Of a DNA stretch of 64,000 nt, positions 42,504-52,242 are shown piece by piece. The DNA is from Channallabes apus. Lineage: Eukaryota; Chordata; Actinopteri; Siluriformes; Clariidae. The translations under genes were made by a program, and so were the position numbers. The stretch's first letter is position 1. Each line of letters begins with the position of its first letter. The stretch spans positions 5,608,476 through 5,672,475 of the forward strand of contig CM060121.1 in assembly GCA_030522415.1 (NCBI GenBank), in the 5' to 3' direction. Below the pieces are notes generated by a model. It did not search any database, was not told the DNA's origin, and saw only the letters and a program-made list of their open reading frames with translations.

Positions 42504-45500
42504 GTACCCCCCTGTCCAGGACTGGCTCCTGACAGTCCTGGGATGGAGGATACCCTGTGACGGTAGTCCCGAATTAGCTGGGGGTCGAGAATGAACCGGG
42601 CCGGGATCCAAGATCGCTCCTCGGGGCCATAGCCCTCCCAGTCCACCAGGTATTGCGTACCTTTGCCCCGAGGGCGCGAGTCAAGGATTCGGCGCACGGT
42701 GTAGGCGGGACCGCCGTCGATGATCCGGGGAGGAGGAGCTGGGGGGGTGGGTGGAATCATGGGTGAGGTGATGAAGTGCTTGAACTGGGACAGGTGGAAG
42801 ACTGGATGGATCCGGAGCGCCGCAGGCAGCTGGAGCCGGTAGGTGACAGGGTTAATTCTGTGAGTGATGTGGTATGGTCCGATGAATCTGGGGGAAAGCT
42901 TCTTTGACTCGGTGCGGAGGTGGAGGTTTTTTGTGGACAGCCATACCTTGTCACCTACGTGGTATAGTCGTCCCGGAGGATGTCGGCGGCGATGTTGGTG
43001 GATGTAGCGGGCATTGGCACGTTGGATGGCCTGGTTGGTCGTAGTCCAGAGCCGCCGACATCTGCGGACCAACTGTTGGGCTGACGGTACATCAACCTCC
43101 GGCTCTGGGTGGTTGAACACGGTGGGTTGGAAACCGTGGCATACCTCAAATGGGCTTAGGTTAGTGGCAGAGGAGATGTGGAGGTTGTGTGATAGTTCCG
43201 CCCAAATGAGGTAGCGTGCCCAGGAGCGCTGACGGTCGGCTACGAAACATCTCAGGTAGCGCTCCAGTTGTTGGTTGGTCCGCTCCGTCTGACCGTTAGT
43301 CTGTGGGTGGTATCCGGAGGACAGACTGCAGGTGGAATCGATCAGACGGCAGAAGGCCTTCCAGAACCGGGCTGTGAACTGGGGCCCTCTGTCCGAGACG
43401 ATATCCTTGGGGAACCCATGCAGACGGACTACGTGCTCTAAAATCAGCTCTGCTGTTTCCTTTGCTGACGGGAGTCCGGCGAGAGCCACCAGATGCACGG
43501 TCTTAGAGAACCGATCCACGATCGTGAGGATGGTGTCCTTTCCTTCGGAGGCCGGCAGGCCCGTGATGAAGTCCACGGCAATGTGCGTCCAGGGCCGTCG
43601 AGGGACTGGAAGGGGTTGCAGTTCTCCTGGAGAGGGTCGGTTGGTGGTCTTTGCCCTGGCACACACTGGGCATGCCTGAACGAACTCTTGGACGTCCCTC
43701 GTCATGGATGGCCACCAGAAGTCGCGCTGGATAAATTGGAGGGATCGTCGGGTGCCTGGATGGCCCGAAATTGGGGAGGAGTGTCCCCAGTGGAGAACCT
43801 CGGGTCTCATCCCTTCAGGCACGAAGAGTCGTCCAGGTGGCACACCTGCCGGTTCGGTCTCTGTACCTCGTGCCTGGCGCACTCTCGTTTCCAGGTCCAG
43901 TTGCAGGGGTGCGATGATCTTGGAAGAGGGGAGGACAGGCGCGGGGTCCGCCCGGGGGGGGTCCACCTCTAGTTGTCGGGAGAGGGCGTCAGCTTTGGTG
44001 TTCTTGGGCCCCGGGCGGTATGAGAGGTGGAAGTTGTAATTCTCAAAGAATAATGCCCACCGCGCCTGTCGTGGATTTAACTGTTTAATGTTTCGGATGG
44101 TGATTAGATTTTGATGGTCCGTCCAGACTATGAATGGCTCACTGACGCCCTGGAGCCAGTGACGCCACTCCTCCAGAGCCCACTTTATGGCCAGCAGTTC
44201 ACGGTCCCCTACCCCGTATCGCTGCTGAGTGGAGTCAAATTTTCTGGAGAAAAAACCACAAGGGTGTAGTTTTTGGTCTGGACCTTGCTGTGAGAGGATA
44301 GCTCCAGCGCCCACATCTGAAGCATCCACCTCCACAACGAATGATTTATTGACATCTGGGTGGTGGAGAATCGGTGCAGTGGTGAAGCGGTGACACAGTG
44401 ATCGAAAAGCGGAGACAGCTGCCGGGTTGAGGTGAAAAGGGAGAGAGGAGGGACGGGTCAGAGCGGTTAGGGGGGCGGCAACTGTACTGTAGTCCCGGAT
44501 AAAGCGACGATAGAAGTTCGCAAACCCGAGAAACCGTTGAAGCTGTTTGAGGGTCTTGGGTAGGGGCCAATGACGCACAACCTCTAGCTTCTGCGGGTCC
44601 ATGGCCACACCCTGGGGCGAGATGACAAAACCCAGGAACGTGGTGGAGCGCTCGTGAAAAGCGCACTTTTCCAACTTACAGTACAGTTGGTGGGCGAGTA
44701 ATCTCTTTAGAACCGCCCTGACGTGCTGGGTGTGTTCTTCCATGGTGCGTGAATAAATTAAAATATCGTCCAGGTATGCGAATGCCCACCGACCGAGCAT
44801 GTCCCGAAGGACGTTGTTAATGAAGTGTTGGAATGCGGCGGGGGCATTGCACAGTCCGAATGGGATGACAAGGGTTTCATAATGTCCGGTGGGGGTGATG
44901 AACGCCGTCTTCCACTCATCGCCCTCTCTGATGCGCACCAAGTTGTAGGCGCTCCGGAGGTCCAACTTCGTAAAGATGGTGGCGCCAGAGAGGGCGTCCA
45001 GGGCTGAGTTGGTAAGAGGCAGAGGATGTCGGTTTTTGATGGTGAGATGGTTGAGCCCCCGATAGTCGACACAAGGGCGAAGTTCACCGCCTCTCTTCTT
45101 CACGAAGAAGAACCCCGCGGCGGCAGGTGAGGAGGAGGGCCTGATGGTGCCTTGGCGCAGGGCGTTGTTTACATATTCCTCCATCACCTGGGTCTCGGTG
45201 GGTGTGAGTGAGTAGAGATGGCCGCGGGGGGGGATCGTACCGGGTTGGAGGTCTATGGCGAGGTCGTATGGACGATGAGGAGGAAGATGGGTGGCTCGTC
45301 GCCTGCAGAAAACCTCCGATAGGTCTCGGTATGGTTCGGGGATGGAGTTGGTGTCGACGTCGGGGGCCTCGGACTCCCTAGAGCACGTCCCAGCCGCTGC
45401 CCGTAGGCATAGTTCGTTGCAGGTCGCGCCCCACTGAAGGATCCGATTCTGGGTCCAGGAGATTAGAGGGTCATGTTGGAGCAGCCAGGGATGACCAAGG

Positions 45501-45910
45501 ATGATGGGTGGGGATGAGATGGAGGTGACGAAGAATTTTAACTGTTCATGGTGTTGGTTGATGGAGACGGTGATGGGTTCTGTTCGGGTGCTGATTGGGC
45601 TGGTGGAGAGGGGGCGACCGTCGACAGAGGTGATGCGAACGGGCTGGGATAACGCCTCGAGTTTTACCCCCAGGGTTTTGGCATATGCAGAGTCAATGAA
45701 GTTACCTGCTGCCCCGGAGTCGATGAACGCAGCACTTCGGACCCGTTTGTGGCCAACCTGGAGGTGTACCTGAACCGTGAGACGGGAGGAGTTGGTGGTG
45801 ATGGCGGAGAGACGAAGGTGACCCGGCGAGTATCTCTCTCCTCTCACCGGGCCTGGGCGTTTCCCGGTCTGAGCGGGCAGGTCGCCCTGTGATGTGTAGC
45901 TGACCCGCAA
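42458..45910 (-). CDS. Chromovirus pol polyprotein (PR-RT-RH-IN-chromodomain)
   Basis: 1150 codons without a break. Aspartic protease motif FIDSGAAG (around residue 64); RT with [10 protein letters not shown] and YLDD (379-382); RNase H with VEVDASD (about 527) and WTDHQNL (597); integrase zinc finger H710/H717-C747/C750; catalytic D780, D840 and E876 (DD35E); GPY-like FIGPY (1009); C-terminal chromodomain about 1070-1117 ([18 protein letters not shown]). It overlaps gag by 67 nt and is in the -1 frame, so expression probably needs a -1 frameshift; the ATG at 45910 is only the first Met. The last codons lie in the LTR. The chromodomain suggests targeting to marked chromatin. Confidence 0.93.
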   Translation of the reverse strand: MRVSYTSQGDLPAQTGKRPGPVRGERYSPGHLRLSAITTNSSRLTVQVHLQVGHKRVRSAAFIDSGAAGNFIDSAYAKTLGVKLEALSQPVRITSVDGRPLSTSPISTRTEPITVSINQHHEQLKFFVTSISSPPIILGHPWLLQHDPLISWTQNRILQWGATCNELCLRAAAGTCSRESEAPDVDTNSIPEPYRDLSEVFCRRRATHLPPHRPYDLAIDLQPGTIPPRGHLYSLTPTETQVMEEYVNNALRQGTIRPSSSPAAAGFFFVKKRGGELRPCVDYRGLNHLTIKNRHPLPLTNSALDALSGATIFTKLDLRSAYNLVRIREGDEWKTAFITPTGHYETLVIPFGLCNAPAAFQHFINNVLRDMLGRWAFAYLDDILIYSRTMEEHTQHVRAVLKRLLAHQLYCKLEKCAFHERSTTFLGFVISPQGVAMDPQKLEVVRHWPLPKTLKQLQRFLGFANFYRRFIRDYSTVAAPLTALTRPSSLPFHLNPAAVSAFRSLCHRFTTAPILHHPDVNKSFVVEVDASDVGAGAILSQQGPDQKLHPCGFFSRKFDSTQQRYGVGDRELLAIKWALEEWRHWLQGVSEPFIVWTDHQNLITIRNIKQLNPRQARWALFFENYNFHLSYRPGPKNTKADALSRQLEVDPPRADPAPVLPSSKIIAPLQLDLETRVRQARGTETEPAGVPPGRLFVPEGMRPEVLHWGHSSPISGHPGTRRSLQFIQRDFWWPSMTRDVQEFVQACPVCARAKTTNRPSPGELQPLPVPRRPWTHIAVDFITGLPASEGKDTILTIVDRFSKTVHLVALAGLPSAKETAELILEHVVRLHGFPKDIVSDRGPQFTARFWKAFCRLIDSTCSLSSGYHPQTNGQTERTNQQLERYLRCFVADRQRSWARYLIWAELSHNLHISSATNLSPFEVCHGFQPTVFNHPEPEVDVPSAQQLVRRCRRLWTTTNQAIQRANARYIHQHRRRHPPGRLYHVGDKVWLSTKNLHLRTESKKLSPRFIGPYHITHRINPVTYRLQLPAALRIHPVFHLSQFKHFITSPMIPPTPPAPPPRIIDGGPAYTVRRILDSRPRGKGTQYLVDWEGYGPEERSWIPARFILDPQLIRDYRHRVSSIPGLSGASPGQGGTVIHTQSAPGTRTRK

Positions 45911-46892
45911 TAGGCACAGAGCCCTTCACGAAAGCGTCTCTCCCGTTCTGCAGCGGTCAAGGAGGCGCGTCCTAGTTGCATGGGTTCCCCGGCTCCGGTG
46001 TCAACCACGGCAGGAGGTGGAGAACCGACATGTCCCGGGGTGGCGTAGGTGGCGGAGTCTGCGGGGCGTGGAGTGGTGACAGTGAAGACGGGTGCTGGTC
46101 GTGAAGTGGTGACGGCGAAGGTGGGTGCAGGTGGCAGGGTGCGAGGGGCTGGCCTCGGACGAGAGAGGAGGTGCTGGTCGATCCGGAGAGCGAGTTGGAT
46201 CAGGCCCTCCAGGGTCGCAGGAAGCTCTCGCCCGGCTAGTTCGTCCTTAATTCGAGAAGCCAGTCCCTCGTAGTAGGATGTCCGGAGTGCTGCATCGCCC
46301 CACGTTGTTTGGACGGCGAGAGTGCGAAACTCGGCCGTATAGCGGCTCACGGGCAATCCTCCCTGCCTCAGGTGATAAAGTCTGGTGTCGGTCTCCACCT
46401 CGCCCGCTGGATGTTCGAAAGTGAGTTTGAGTTGGTGGATGAACTCATTGTAAGAGTGAGCGGTATCTGTATCTGCCTGTAAAACTGCCGTGGCCCACTC
46501 TGCTGCCTGCCCTTTTAGCAACGAGACGAGAAGAGCAATGCGAAGGCGATCGGTGGAGTATTTGGTGGCATTAAACTCAAACACCAGATCGAGAGCTGTC
46601 AGAAAAACGCTGCACTTCCCGTCCGTGCCGTTCCACTTCTCTGGTAGAGAAAGAAAAACATCAGAAGGAGGGGGGGGGGGGGATGCGGCGCCGCGGCCTC
46701 CGCGGCGTGCGATCGAGCAGTGACGCCATCAACAGCTGCGCGGAGATCCGTATTCTCCCGCCGGAGCTCAGCGACCTCGCGGCGGAGAGAAGCGAGATCC
46801 CCGGTTAGCTGATTGATTAGCGCCGCATGCTGATCTACAACGTCGCAGAGACTCGCATAATCCGCTGGGTTTACCGCGGAGGGCTCAGTCAT
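45844..46892 (-). pseudogene. Chromovirus gag, frameshifted at a C run
   Basis: The N-terminal part (46599-46892) begins MTEPSAVNPADY and has a coiled-coil-like Leu/Glu/Arg stretch. The main part (45844-46584) carries the capsid-like region and a C-terminal zinc knuckle [14 protein letters not shown] (CX2CX4HX4C). They are in different frames. The break falls at a 13-base G run on the plus strand (46670-46682), after which the Pro-rich linker continues in the other frame. Either a one-base slip inactivates gag or the run is a sequencing error. The ATG overlaps the primer-binding site. Confidence 0.85.
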
Positions 46893-46893
46893 T
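46883..46893 (-). promoter_or_regulatory. Self-priming primer-binding site
   Basis: Minus strand AATGACTGAGC, one base inside the 5' LTR. It is complementary over 11 of 11 bases to GCTCAGTCATT in the LTR (complement of 47169-47179), which begins about 31 bp after the TATA box, where the transcript should start. No tRNA-like TGG site is present. Confidence 0.8.
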
Positions 46894-46894
46894 C

Positions 46895-47277
46895 TGTCAA
46901 GATGGACTAACCTGAGGTGACCAGAAGACGTAGCTTTAGCGGTTAGCCCAATGTAGCGTGGAGGATAAACCCAAACGCGGAAAGAAGCGAGCAGGCAGGA
47001 TAACCACGCGATTTAGTTTAAGGACTCTCACAAAAGCGGAGCAAGGGAAAAACACAAATTTAACCCGCGTCCTAAAAATACACACACAATAGCAAAGACA
47101 AACGGAACCAACATGTGAGTACTCACGGTTTGCTGAAACGACAGCTGGAGCTGACATGGGCCGAACTCAATGACTGAGCGGTAAGCCATCGTTTGTTTAC
47201 CTCTTTTATACTTCCTGGTTTTGCGCCCGTCTTACTTCCGGGTCCTAGTGCCGGGCGCAGATTGAGTGTGTATGACA
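46895..47277 (-). repeat. 5' LTR of the chromovirus
   Basis: Copy of 42121-42503. TATAAAAG is at 47203-47210 on the minus strand, with the presumed transcript start near 47179. Confidence 0.92.
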
Positions 47278-47325
47278 CTTGCAAGTGATCTAAAACTTTT
47301 GAACGGTAGTGTATATATACTGTAC

Positions 47326-47550
47326 AGTATGAAATGTAGAAATGTTGGCCCATATTGATAGGATAGCTCCTGTTCCACCACATCCCAAAGATGCTCTATT
47401 GGGTTGAGGTCTGGTGACTGTGGGGACAGTGAACTCATTGTCATGTTGAAGAACCCAATTTGAAATGACTGGAGTTTTGTGACATGGTGCATTATCCTGC
47501 TGGAAGTAGCAGGATTGAACAGGTTGTTCCTAATAATCCTGTAGGTGAGT
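47326..47550 (-). pseudogene. Tc1-like transposase fragment with SPDLNPIEHLWD
   Basis: The minus strand holds the third catalytic region (SPQSPDLNPIEHLWDVVEQE) and part of the preceding catalytic section. It is related to 26505-27127. The ends are degraded. Confidence 0.8.
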
Positions 47551-47689
47551 ACAGTATATACAGTATAGTATACAGTATGAATGAAACAAAAAGACACGGC
47601 AATCGCCGTCGATTGTTTTTTAGAATGATTTTGTCTCTTCCAATGTCTGAAACATAAGAATACCACAGAATGAAAAAGCTCTGCCCCTG

Positions 47690-47815
47690 CTGTAGTTTCC
47701 ATACTGTAATACACGGTACTGAAAAGTTCACTCTGGTACTCTGAAGTACAGTAATACACATTTATGTCTTCGGTCTTCAGTCTGACAATCCATCCTGTCA
47801 AATACATTTGATCAT
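47690..47815 (-). pseudogene. IGHV relic of a group A unit, short version
   Basis: FR3 end with LKTEDINVYYC still readable, followed by the same internal deletion as at 35163-35310 and 60565-60680. Confidence 0.72.
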
Positions 47816-48482
47816 TTTACAGTCTTAATAACACAGTTTACATTAGTGATACAGTACAGTATGCTGTTATTAATAGGTTATGATCACTGATGCCTAAATA
47901 AAACAGTAAATGATTTTTGGTTGCCAGTTATTTAATATTGTTGATGAAAAAGTATACAGCAGTTAGATATTTTTTCCTGCCCATTAACATACTGTAGGTG
48001 GTCCATGGGTGACTCTGTAAGAGTGATGGTAAACCTGGTTAAACTGCATTTATATAAACCAAACACTTTGCAACTATGCAGAAGATATCAGGGAATTGAG
48101 TTTAAACATATGTTTTGATAAATGTTTGTGTAGAATTGTGTGGTGTCCATCATGGCCTTTCAGTGTATATACTGTACACTTGTGGCAAATTAAGTCATAT
48201 TATTTATATTTAGTTTTATTTTACATATACATTATAATAGGCTATAGCATTGGGTTGAATTGCTTGTTTTAGTAGCTGTGATTATTTCTTCATTCAAAAT
48301 AGCTAATAAAAAGGTTAGATTTACCAACTAAAGTAAAAACAACAATTATCTGTCATAATGTTGTACAAGTAGGATTATTGGTTTAAAATCTACACTACTA
48401 AACACTAATGAGTTGAAGCTCTTATTTTTTTTGTTGGATTTGGATGAGCAAGTGATGTGTTTTGTATGTACACTGTATGAGG
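47816..48482. repeat. Duplicated 3' flank of a group A V gene
   Basis: Close match to 35311-35976 and 60681-61286. No gene. Confidence 0.85.
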
Positions 48483-48521
48483 TGTTTTTGTACAGGGATG
48501 TTGTTGATCTGTCTCACTGTG
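48483..48521 (-). promoter_or_regulatory. 23-RSS of the 48.5 kb V gene
   Basis: CACAGTG (48515-48521), 23-bp spacer, ACAAAAACA (48483-48491). Confidence 0.92.
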
Positions 48522-48961
48522 GCTCCCGAACGCAGTAATACACAGCTGTGTCTTCAGTCTGCATGTTCTGTCCTGTTAATGTTACTGTGCTGCTGGACGT
48601 GTCTCTGGACATCTGAAACCTGCTTTTCAGTTTCTCACTGTAGTAAGTGTTACCATTACCACCATATATTTGTCCGATCCACTCTAGAGCTTTTCCTGCA
48701 GGTTGTCGTATCCAGGCTGTCCAGTAGCTGCTAAATGAATATCCAGACACTTTACAGGTCAGAGTCAGTGACTGACCAGGGGTTACTATAGTGGATCCAG
48801 GCTGGGTCAGCTCAACACAGTGAACACCTGTTAAACAAAAATTATTTTAATGTTGGAAATGTAAAAAGCTATAAGTAATCAAACCTGTATGTATATGTTA
48901 AATGGAAACACTTACAGTGTACGGCTGCGAGCAGCAGCAGCGAAAAAGTTACAGAGATCAT
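48522..48961 (-). CDS. IGHV gene, group A, intact
   Basis: The leader exon is complement(48916..48961), MISVTFSLLLLAAVH. The V exon is complement(48522..48827). FR1 is VELTQPGSTIVTPGQSLTL, CDR1 FSSYWTA, FR2 WIRQPAGKALEWIG, CDR2 QIYGGNGNTYY, and FR3 SEKLKSRFQMSRDTSSS ending [14 protein letters not shown]. Val replaces Ala after the second Cys. Splice sites, octamer and RSS are intact. Confidence 0.92.
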
Positions 48962-49029
48962 GGTGTGTGTTAAGCAAAATAAGTAAAAGCTTTTGGTCTT
49001 CATTCCTTAAATATATAAAAGGGAAGGAT

Positions 49030-49037
49030 ATTTGCAT
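49030..49037 (-). promoter_or_regulatory. Octamer of the 48.5 kb V gene
   Basis: ATGCAAAT on the minus strand, about 69 bp before the leader ATG. Confidence 0.83.
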
Positions 49038-49760
49038 AGAGACACCCCTTATCTGAGGTCCAATTTCCCCTTAATTCCATAAGAGAGAACCTCCTAATGT
49101 ATTTTAAAGGATTTAATTTTGTTTAAAAATAAGAACTTGGTCTTGTTATCAGTTGGTTTAATAGTCAGAAAATACATGAAAATATAAGTATTTCGTCAGA
49201 GTAAAACGTCCATAACAAACATAACATAAGTTACACAAGTAAAATGAACATCATAAGTACTTACTGTATATAAATGACTGAAACAAAAATGTAACAATTT
49301 GTAACCAATTATAATGCAGGAGAGATTTTTTAGCTCCCACAAGATGTTTTTTAATTTATTCAATATATTTATTATTGAATTTATAGTCCATCTAGATAAG
49401 GATAAAATCTTTCTAATTTACATTTAAATGTTTACATTTATCTTCATTTACCCAAAATGGGTCAAAAGTTACCCATACTGTATATGAGCTCCTATTGAAG
49501 CATGTGCATTCAGATTTCTTCAGAAACAGCTAACATATAAAAGTAGGCAATATAATATATATAAATTTACACACTCATAACTGGTAAAGGTATGGAAGAC
49601 CATTTTCACCAGTAGAAGACAAAATAAGAGGAGTTAAGGATGCTATGATGGGGTGGGGGATATTAATTAAAAATGATAAGATTAAAAAGTCTAACTTTTA
49701 TCTCAATTTCCCCAAAATTACTCCTCAATATGCAATGAGCTCCATCTTTTCTCAGTAGTT
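49038..49760. repeat. Duplicated 5' flank of a group A V gene
   Basis: The least interrupted copy of this flank; it shows the empty sites of the LTR at 36868 and of the LINE at 32871. No gene. Confidence 0.8.
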
Positions 49761-49885
49761 CACTGTGGAACAGGTTCCTCTGTTATTCAACACCAGTGGC
49801 AAGGAAAAACTCCCTGAGATGGCAATAGGAAGAAACATTGATAACAGATAGCAGGAATTGTATGCCAACATACTGTGTGTTAAGG

Positions 49886-50110
49886 GAAAGTGGTGGCTCA
49901 GTGTGTTAAGGCTATGAGTTACAGTTTGGAAGATTGGCAGTTCGCCAGGTTGCTGCTGTTGGGCCCTTAAGCAAGGCCCTTAACACTGTCTGCTCCAGGG
50001 GCGCCATAAAATTGCTTACCCTGTGCTCTGACCCCTGCTTACTCACAAGAAGCTGGGATATGTGGAGAATAAAGAATTTCACTGTGCAGTAATGTATGTG
50101 TGTCGAATAC
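49886..50110 (+). mobile_element. tRNA-derived SINE, second family
   Basis: Head ggtggctcagtgtgttaagg with a weak B-box, then cccttaagcaaggcccttaa and a 3' part gaatttcactgtgcagtaat. Related to the minus-strand copy at 21757-21957. Confidence 0.7.
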
Positions 50111-50189
50111 AAGCTGAACTAGCTGACCTTAAGTTAAGTTTAATATACAGTAACAGAAGATAACTTAGTTAACAAGGAGCCCAGTTTGC

Positions 50190-50792
50190 CACCAGGATGA
50201 CACCAGGATACAGCATCTGTATGGAATAAGATCACTGTCAAAAATATTTGTGCGTACAAAAAAGATTTGTGGGTAATTCTGTCTTTTGTCTGAGTTGGAT
50301 TCCAAAATCTACGGCCACGACAGCTTACAGCTTGTGTTTGTTACAATACAACTCTGAAATATACGACTCTGACCGTTTACAGACACAAAACTCATTTTTA
50401 CAATTCCTCTGTTTCACGGACGACGTATTTTTGACAGTGGTTTCACACACAGCATTCGTGGCCATGATTTCGCAATTCGTTCGTGAAACAGAGGAGTTGT
50501 AAAAACGAGTTTTGTGTCTGTAAACGGTCAGAGTCGTATATTTCAGAGTTGTATTGTAGTGTATTATAGTAACAAACACACAAAATCTCGTATCTGTAAG
50601 TTGTCGTGGCCGTAGATTTTTGAATCCAACTCAGACAAAAGACAGAATTACACACAAATCTTTTTTTTTACGCACGAATATGTTTGACAGTGAACTTATT
50701 CCATACGCCTTGATCATTGTAATATATACTCATAATAATGGATATAGGCCTATGCAATCCACTCCAGAGATTTTTCTGCAGATTGTACAGTA
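50190..50792 (-). pseudogene. IGHV relic, group B, split by a fold-back element
   Basis: The flank accaggatgacaccaggatac and the CDR2/FR2 region (caatccactccagaga) correspond to 39466-39570. The copy is interrupted at 50220-50705 and has lost FR1, FR3 and RSS. Confidence 0.7.
50220..50705. mobile_element. 486-bp fold-back (palindromic) element
   Basis: The two halves are near-perfect inverted repeats of about 220-230 bp, starting TATGGAATAAGATCACTGTC and ending in the near complement GACAGTGAACTTATTCCATA. Inner parts (ctctgtttcac/gtgaaacagag) also pair. Compared with the relic at 39490 the insertion is exact, with imperfect 7-8 bp flanks (gcatctg/cgccttg). It is non-coding; short frames across it are mirror images. 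Superfamily unknown. Confidence 0.85.
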
Positions 50793-50854
50793 TGAACAAA
50801 ACAAACCAGTCATGAATCCCCATTAACATGAACTGTTGATATGATAATGAATAA

Positions 50855-51348
50855 TGCACACACACACACACACACACCACACCACACCACACCACACACA
50901 CACACACACACACACAAACCGGTAATCACTGGTTTATTCCATTTATAACCATATTTTAAACATTATCCCTCCACCCTGAGAACTTTCCAATAAATTTAAA
51001 TGAAAAGTAAAATGATAGTTTTACAAAATACTGCATTTCCAATATTCTGATGCATAAAAATAAACATAAGAATAAAACATATGTTTAGCTGTCGTAGTTG
51101 GAATATGTGTTTGCACAGACTGCCCTCTAGTGGCACAGGTTTATTAAATTTTTTTATATTTAACTGAAATAAGTCTTACTCACAATAAACACTCCTCACA
51201 TTGAGCTAAAATACAAAGTAACAAAGTAGGAGCATTTATATCATCACTGTATTATTGCATATTAAATCTAATACACTGATGATGAAAATGTGCACTCAGT
51301 TTTTTTCTACAGCACACGTGTATTTTTTTGGGACTGACATCTAAGTAT
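50855..51348. repeat. Second duplicated spacer block (copy 3)
   Basis: CA repeat (50855-50916), then ggtaatcactggtttattcc, shortened relative to copies 1 and 2, ending at the 51.4 kb V pseudogene. Confidence 0.75.
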
Positions 51349-51630
51349 CAATGTGGGGACACGTGTGCAGTAATACACAGTTGTGTCTTTTGTCTGCAGA
51401 TTCTGTGCTGCTGGAGCAGTTTTTAGAAATATTGAACTTTTTAGAGAATCTTTACGATAAGTACCTCCACCTCCCCAAATGCAGTTTATACTGTATATTC
51501 CCAGAGTTTTTCCTGCAGGTTGTCGAATCCAAGCTGTGGTGTAGCTGTTATCATTAACAGAGTATCCGGATACTTTACAGCTGAGGGTTAAAGATTTTCC
51601 TGGCTTTAACATCAGTGAGTGAAAATCCAA
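51349..51630 (-). pseudogene. IGHV pseudogene (group A/C-like), broken
   Basis: FR1 (SLMLKPGKSLTLSCKVSGYS), CDR1 (NDNSYTTA) and FR2 (WIRQPAGKTL) read well. Then LEWIG is replaced by LGIYSI, CDR2 holds a Cys (NCIWGGGG), and FR3 has a deletion between the KSSIF and QNLQTKD parts, leaving TTVYYCTRV. The heptamer is CACATTG (51349-51355) with no nonamer at 22-23 bp. The 5' end of FR1, splice acceptor and leader are replaced by a hairpin-like sequence (51618-51742). Related relics: 6871 and about 41030. Not functional. Confidence 0.85.
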
Positions 51631-51742
51631 GTATTTATCTAAATATGTTTTTTTTTTTTTCAGAAATGCAGAACAGCATTTTTAGAAATTTATAATTAGA
51701 AATTATATAATACATTATTTACATAAATACTTGGATTTTTAC
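51618..51742. repeat. Hairpin-like insertion at the V pseudogene 5' end
   Basis: Inverted repeats aaaatccaagtatttat (near 51618) and its complement ataaatacttggatttt (near 51723) enclose a T-run and A/T-rich core. This takes the place of the splice acceptor. Confidence 0.65.
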
Positions 51743-52200
51743 CTACTGTAACACAAATGCAGAGAGTCTTAGTGACAGATTTTGTATAAAACACCTGGAG
51801 GCATGTTCTTATATGAAAATAATCAAGAGGAGAGTGATGGTGCACCCTCACGTAAAATGACATTATTATAACCACCTTCAAGTTAAGTGATTTGCTACAG
51901 TAATGTGAAATACAGTTTTATTCCTCTAATACCTCTATAATACCTCTAGGTGCTATACAGTATATTGATTGAACATCAGCAATTTGTCATAAAGTCAAAA
52001 ATAGAGGAACATTAACAGGGCATTGAGATGCATTTAATTTTAAAATGATAAAATATACATTATTTATAGGTATTAATGGATCAAATCTTTGTAATAGATT
52101 TTGTTAAATGATAAAATTATCCAAATGCCTCGACGTACATATAATGTGAGGAATATTGAATCCATAAAATGTGGTTACTATTTAAATACAGAATTGAGTT
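51743..52200. other. Spacer without a recognised feature
   Basis: A/T-rich, no gene seen. Confidence 0.5.
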
Positions 52201-52204
52201 GTTA

Positions 52205-52242
52205 TGTTTTTGTGCAGCGCTGCAGCATGTTGTGTCAGTGTG
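52205..52242 (-). promoter_or_regulatory. RSS of the 52.2 kb V gene, variant heptamer
   Basis: CACACTG (52236-52242), 22-bp spacer, ACAAAAACA (52205-52213). Confidence 0.87.

Larger units (their letters stand above)
42121..47277 (-). mobile_element. Ty3/Gypsy chromovirus (Tf1/sushi type), near-intact
   Basis: Two 383-bp LTRs (42121-42503 and 46895-47277) appear identical by eye and are flanked by CTTGC (42116-42120 and 47278-47282). Order on the minus strand: LTR, primer-binding site, gag, pol (protease, RT, RNase H, integrase, chromodomain), polypurine tract, LTR. No env-like gene. GGACAGGGGGG (complement of 42507-42517) serves as polypurine tract. The primer site is not tRNA-like but complementary to the start of the LTR transcript. 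A frame break in gag is the only defect seen. Confidence 0.93.
41662..47312 (-). mobile_element. Tc1-like deletion derivative hosting the chromovirus
   Basis: The left end ACTACCGTTCAAAAGTTTT and the right end, its complement (47291-47312), belong to the same family as 2203-4109. Between them lie the remaining N-terminal transposase piece (41716-41991, minus strand, HTH-like TAPQIRGVMKSL) and, inserted at CTTGC, the complete LTR retrotransposon. The same internal deletion as in the 2.2 kb copy shows both derive from one short parent. Confidence 0.8.

Noticed and set aside
46049..46723. Plus-strand frames across the gag region (and others across pol)
   Set aside because: Shadows of the G/C-rich gag-pol frame on the minus strand.
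47232..47807. 191-codon minus-strand frame with VYYC and SPDLNPIEHLWD
   Set aside because: A chance fusion running from a V relic through a Tc1 fragment into the LTR end; not a gene.
50248..50655. Mirror-image short proteins in the fold-back element
   Set aside because: The near-identical frames on opposite strands result from the palindrome; no protein family is recognisable.
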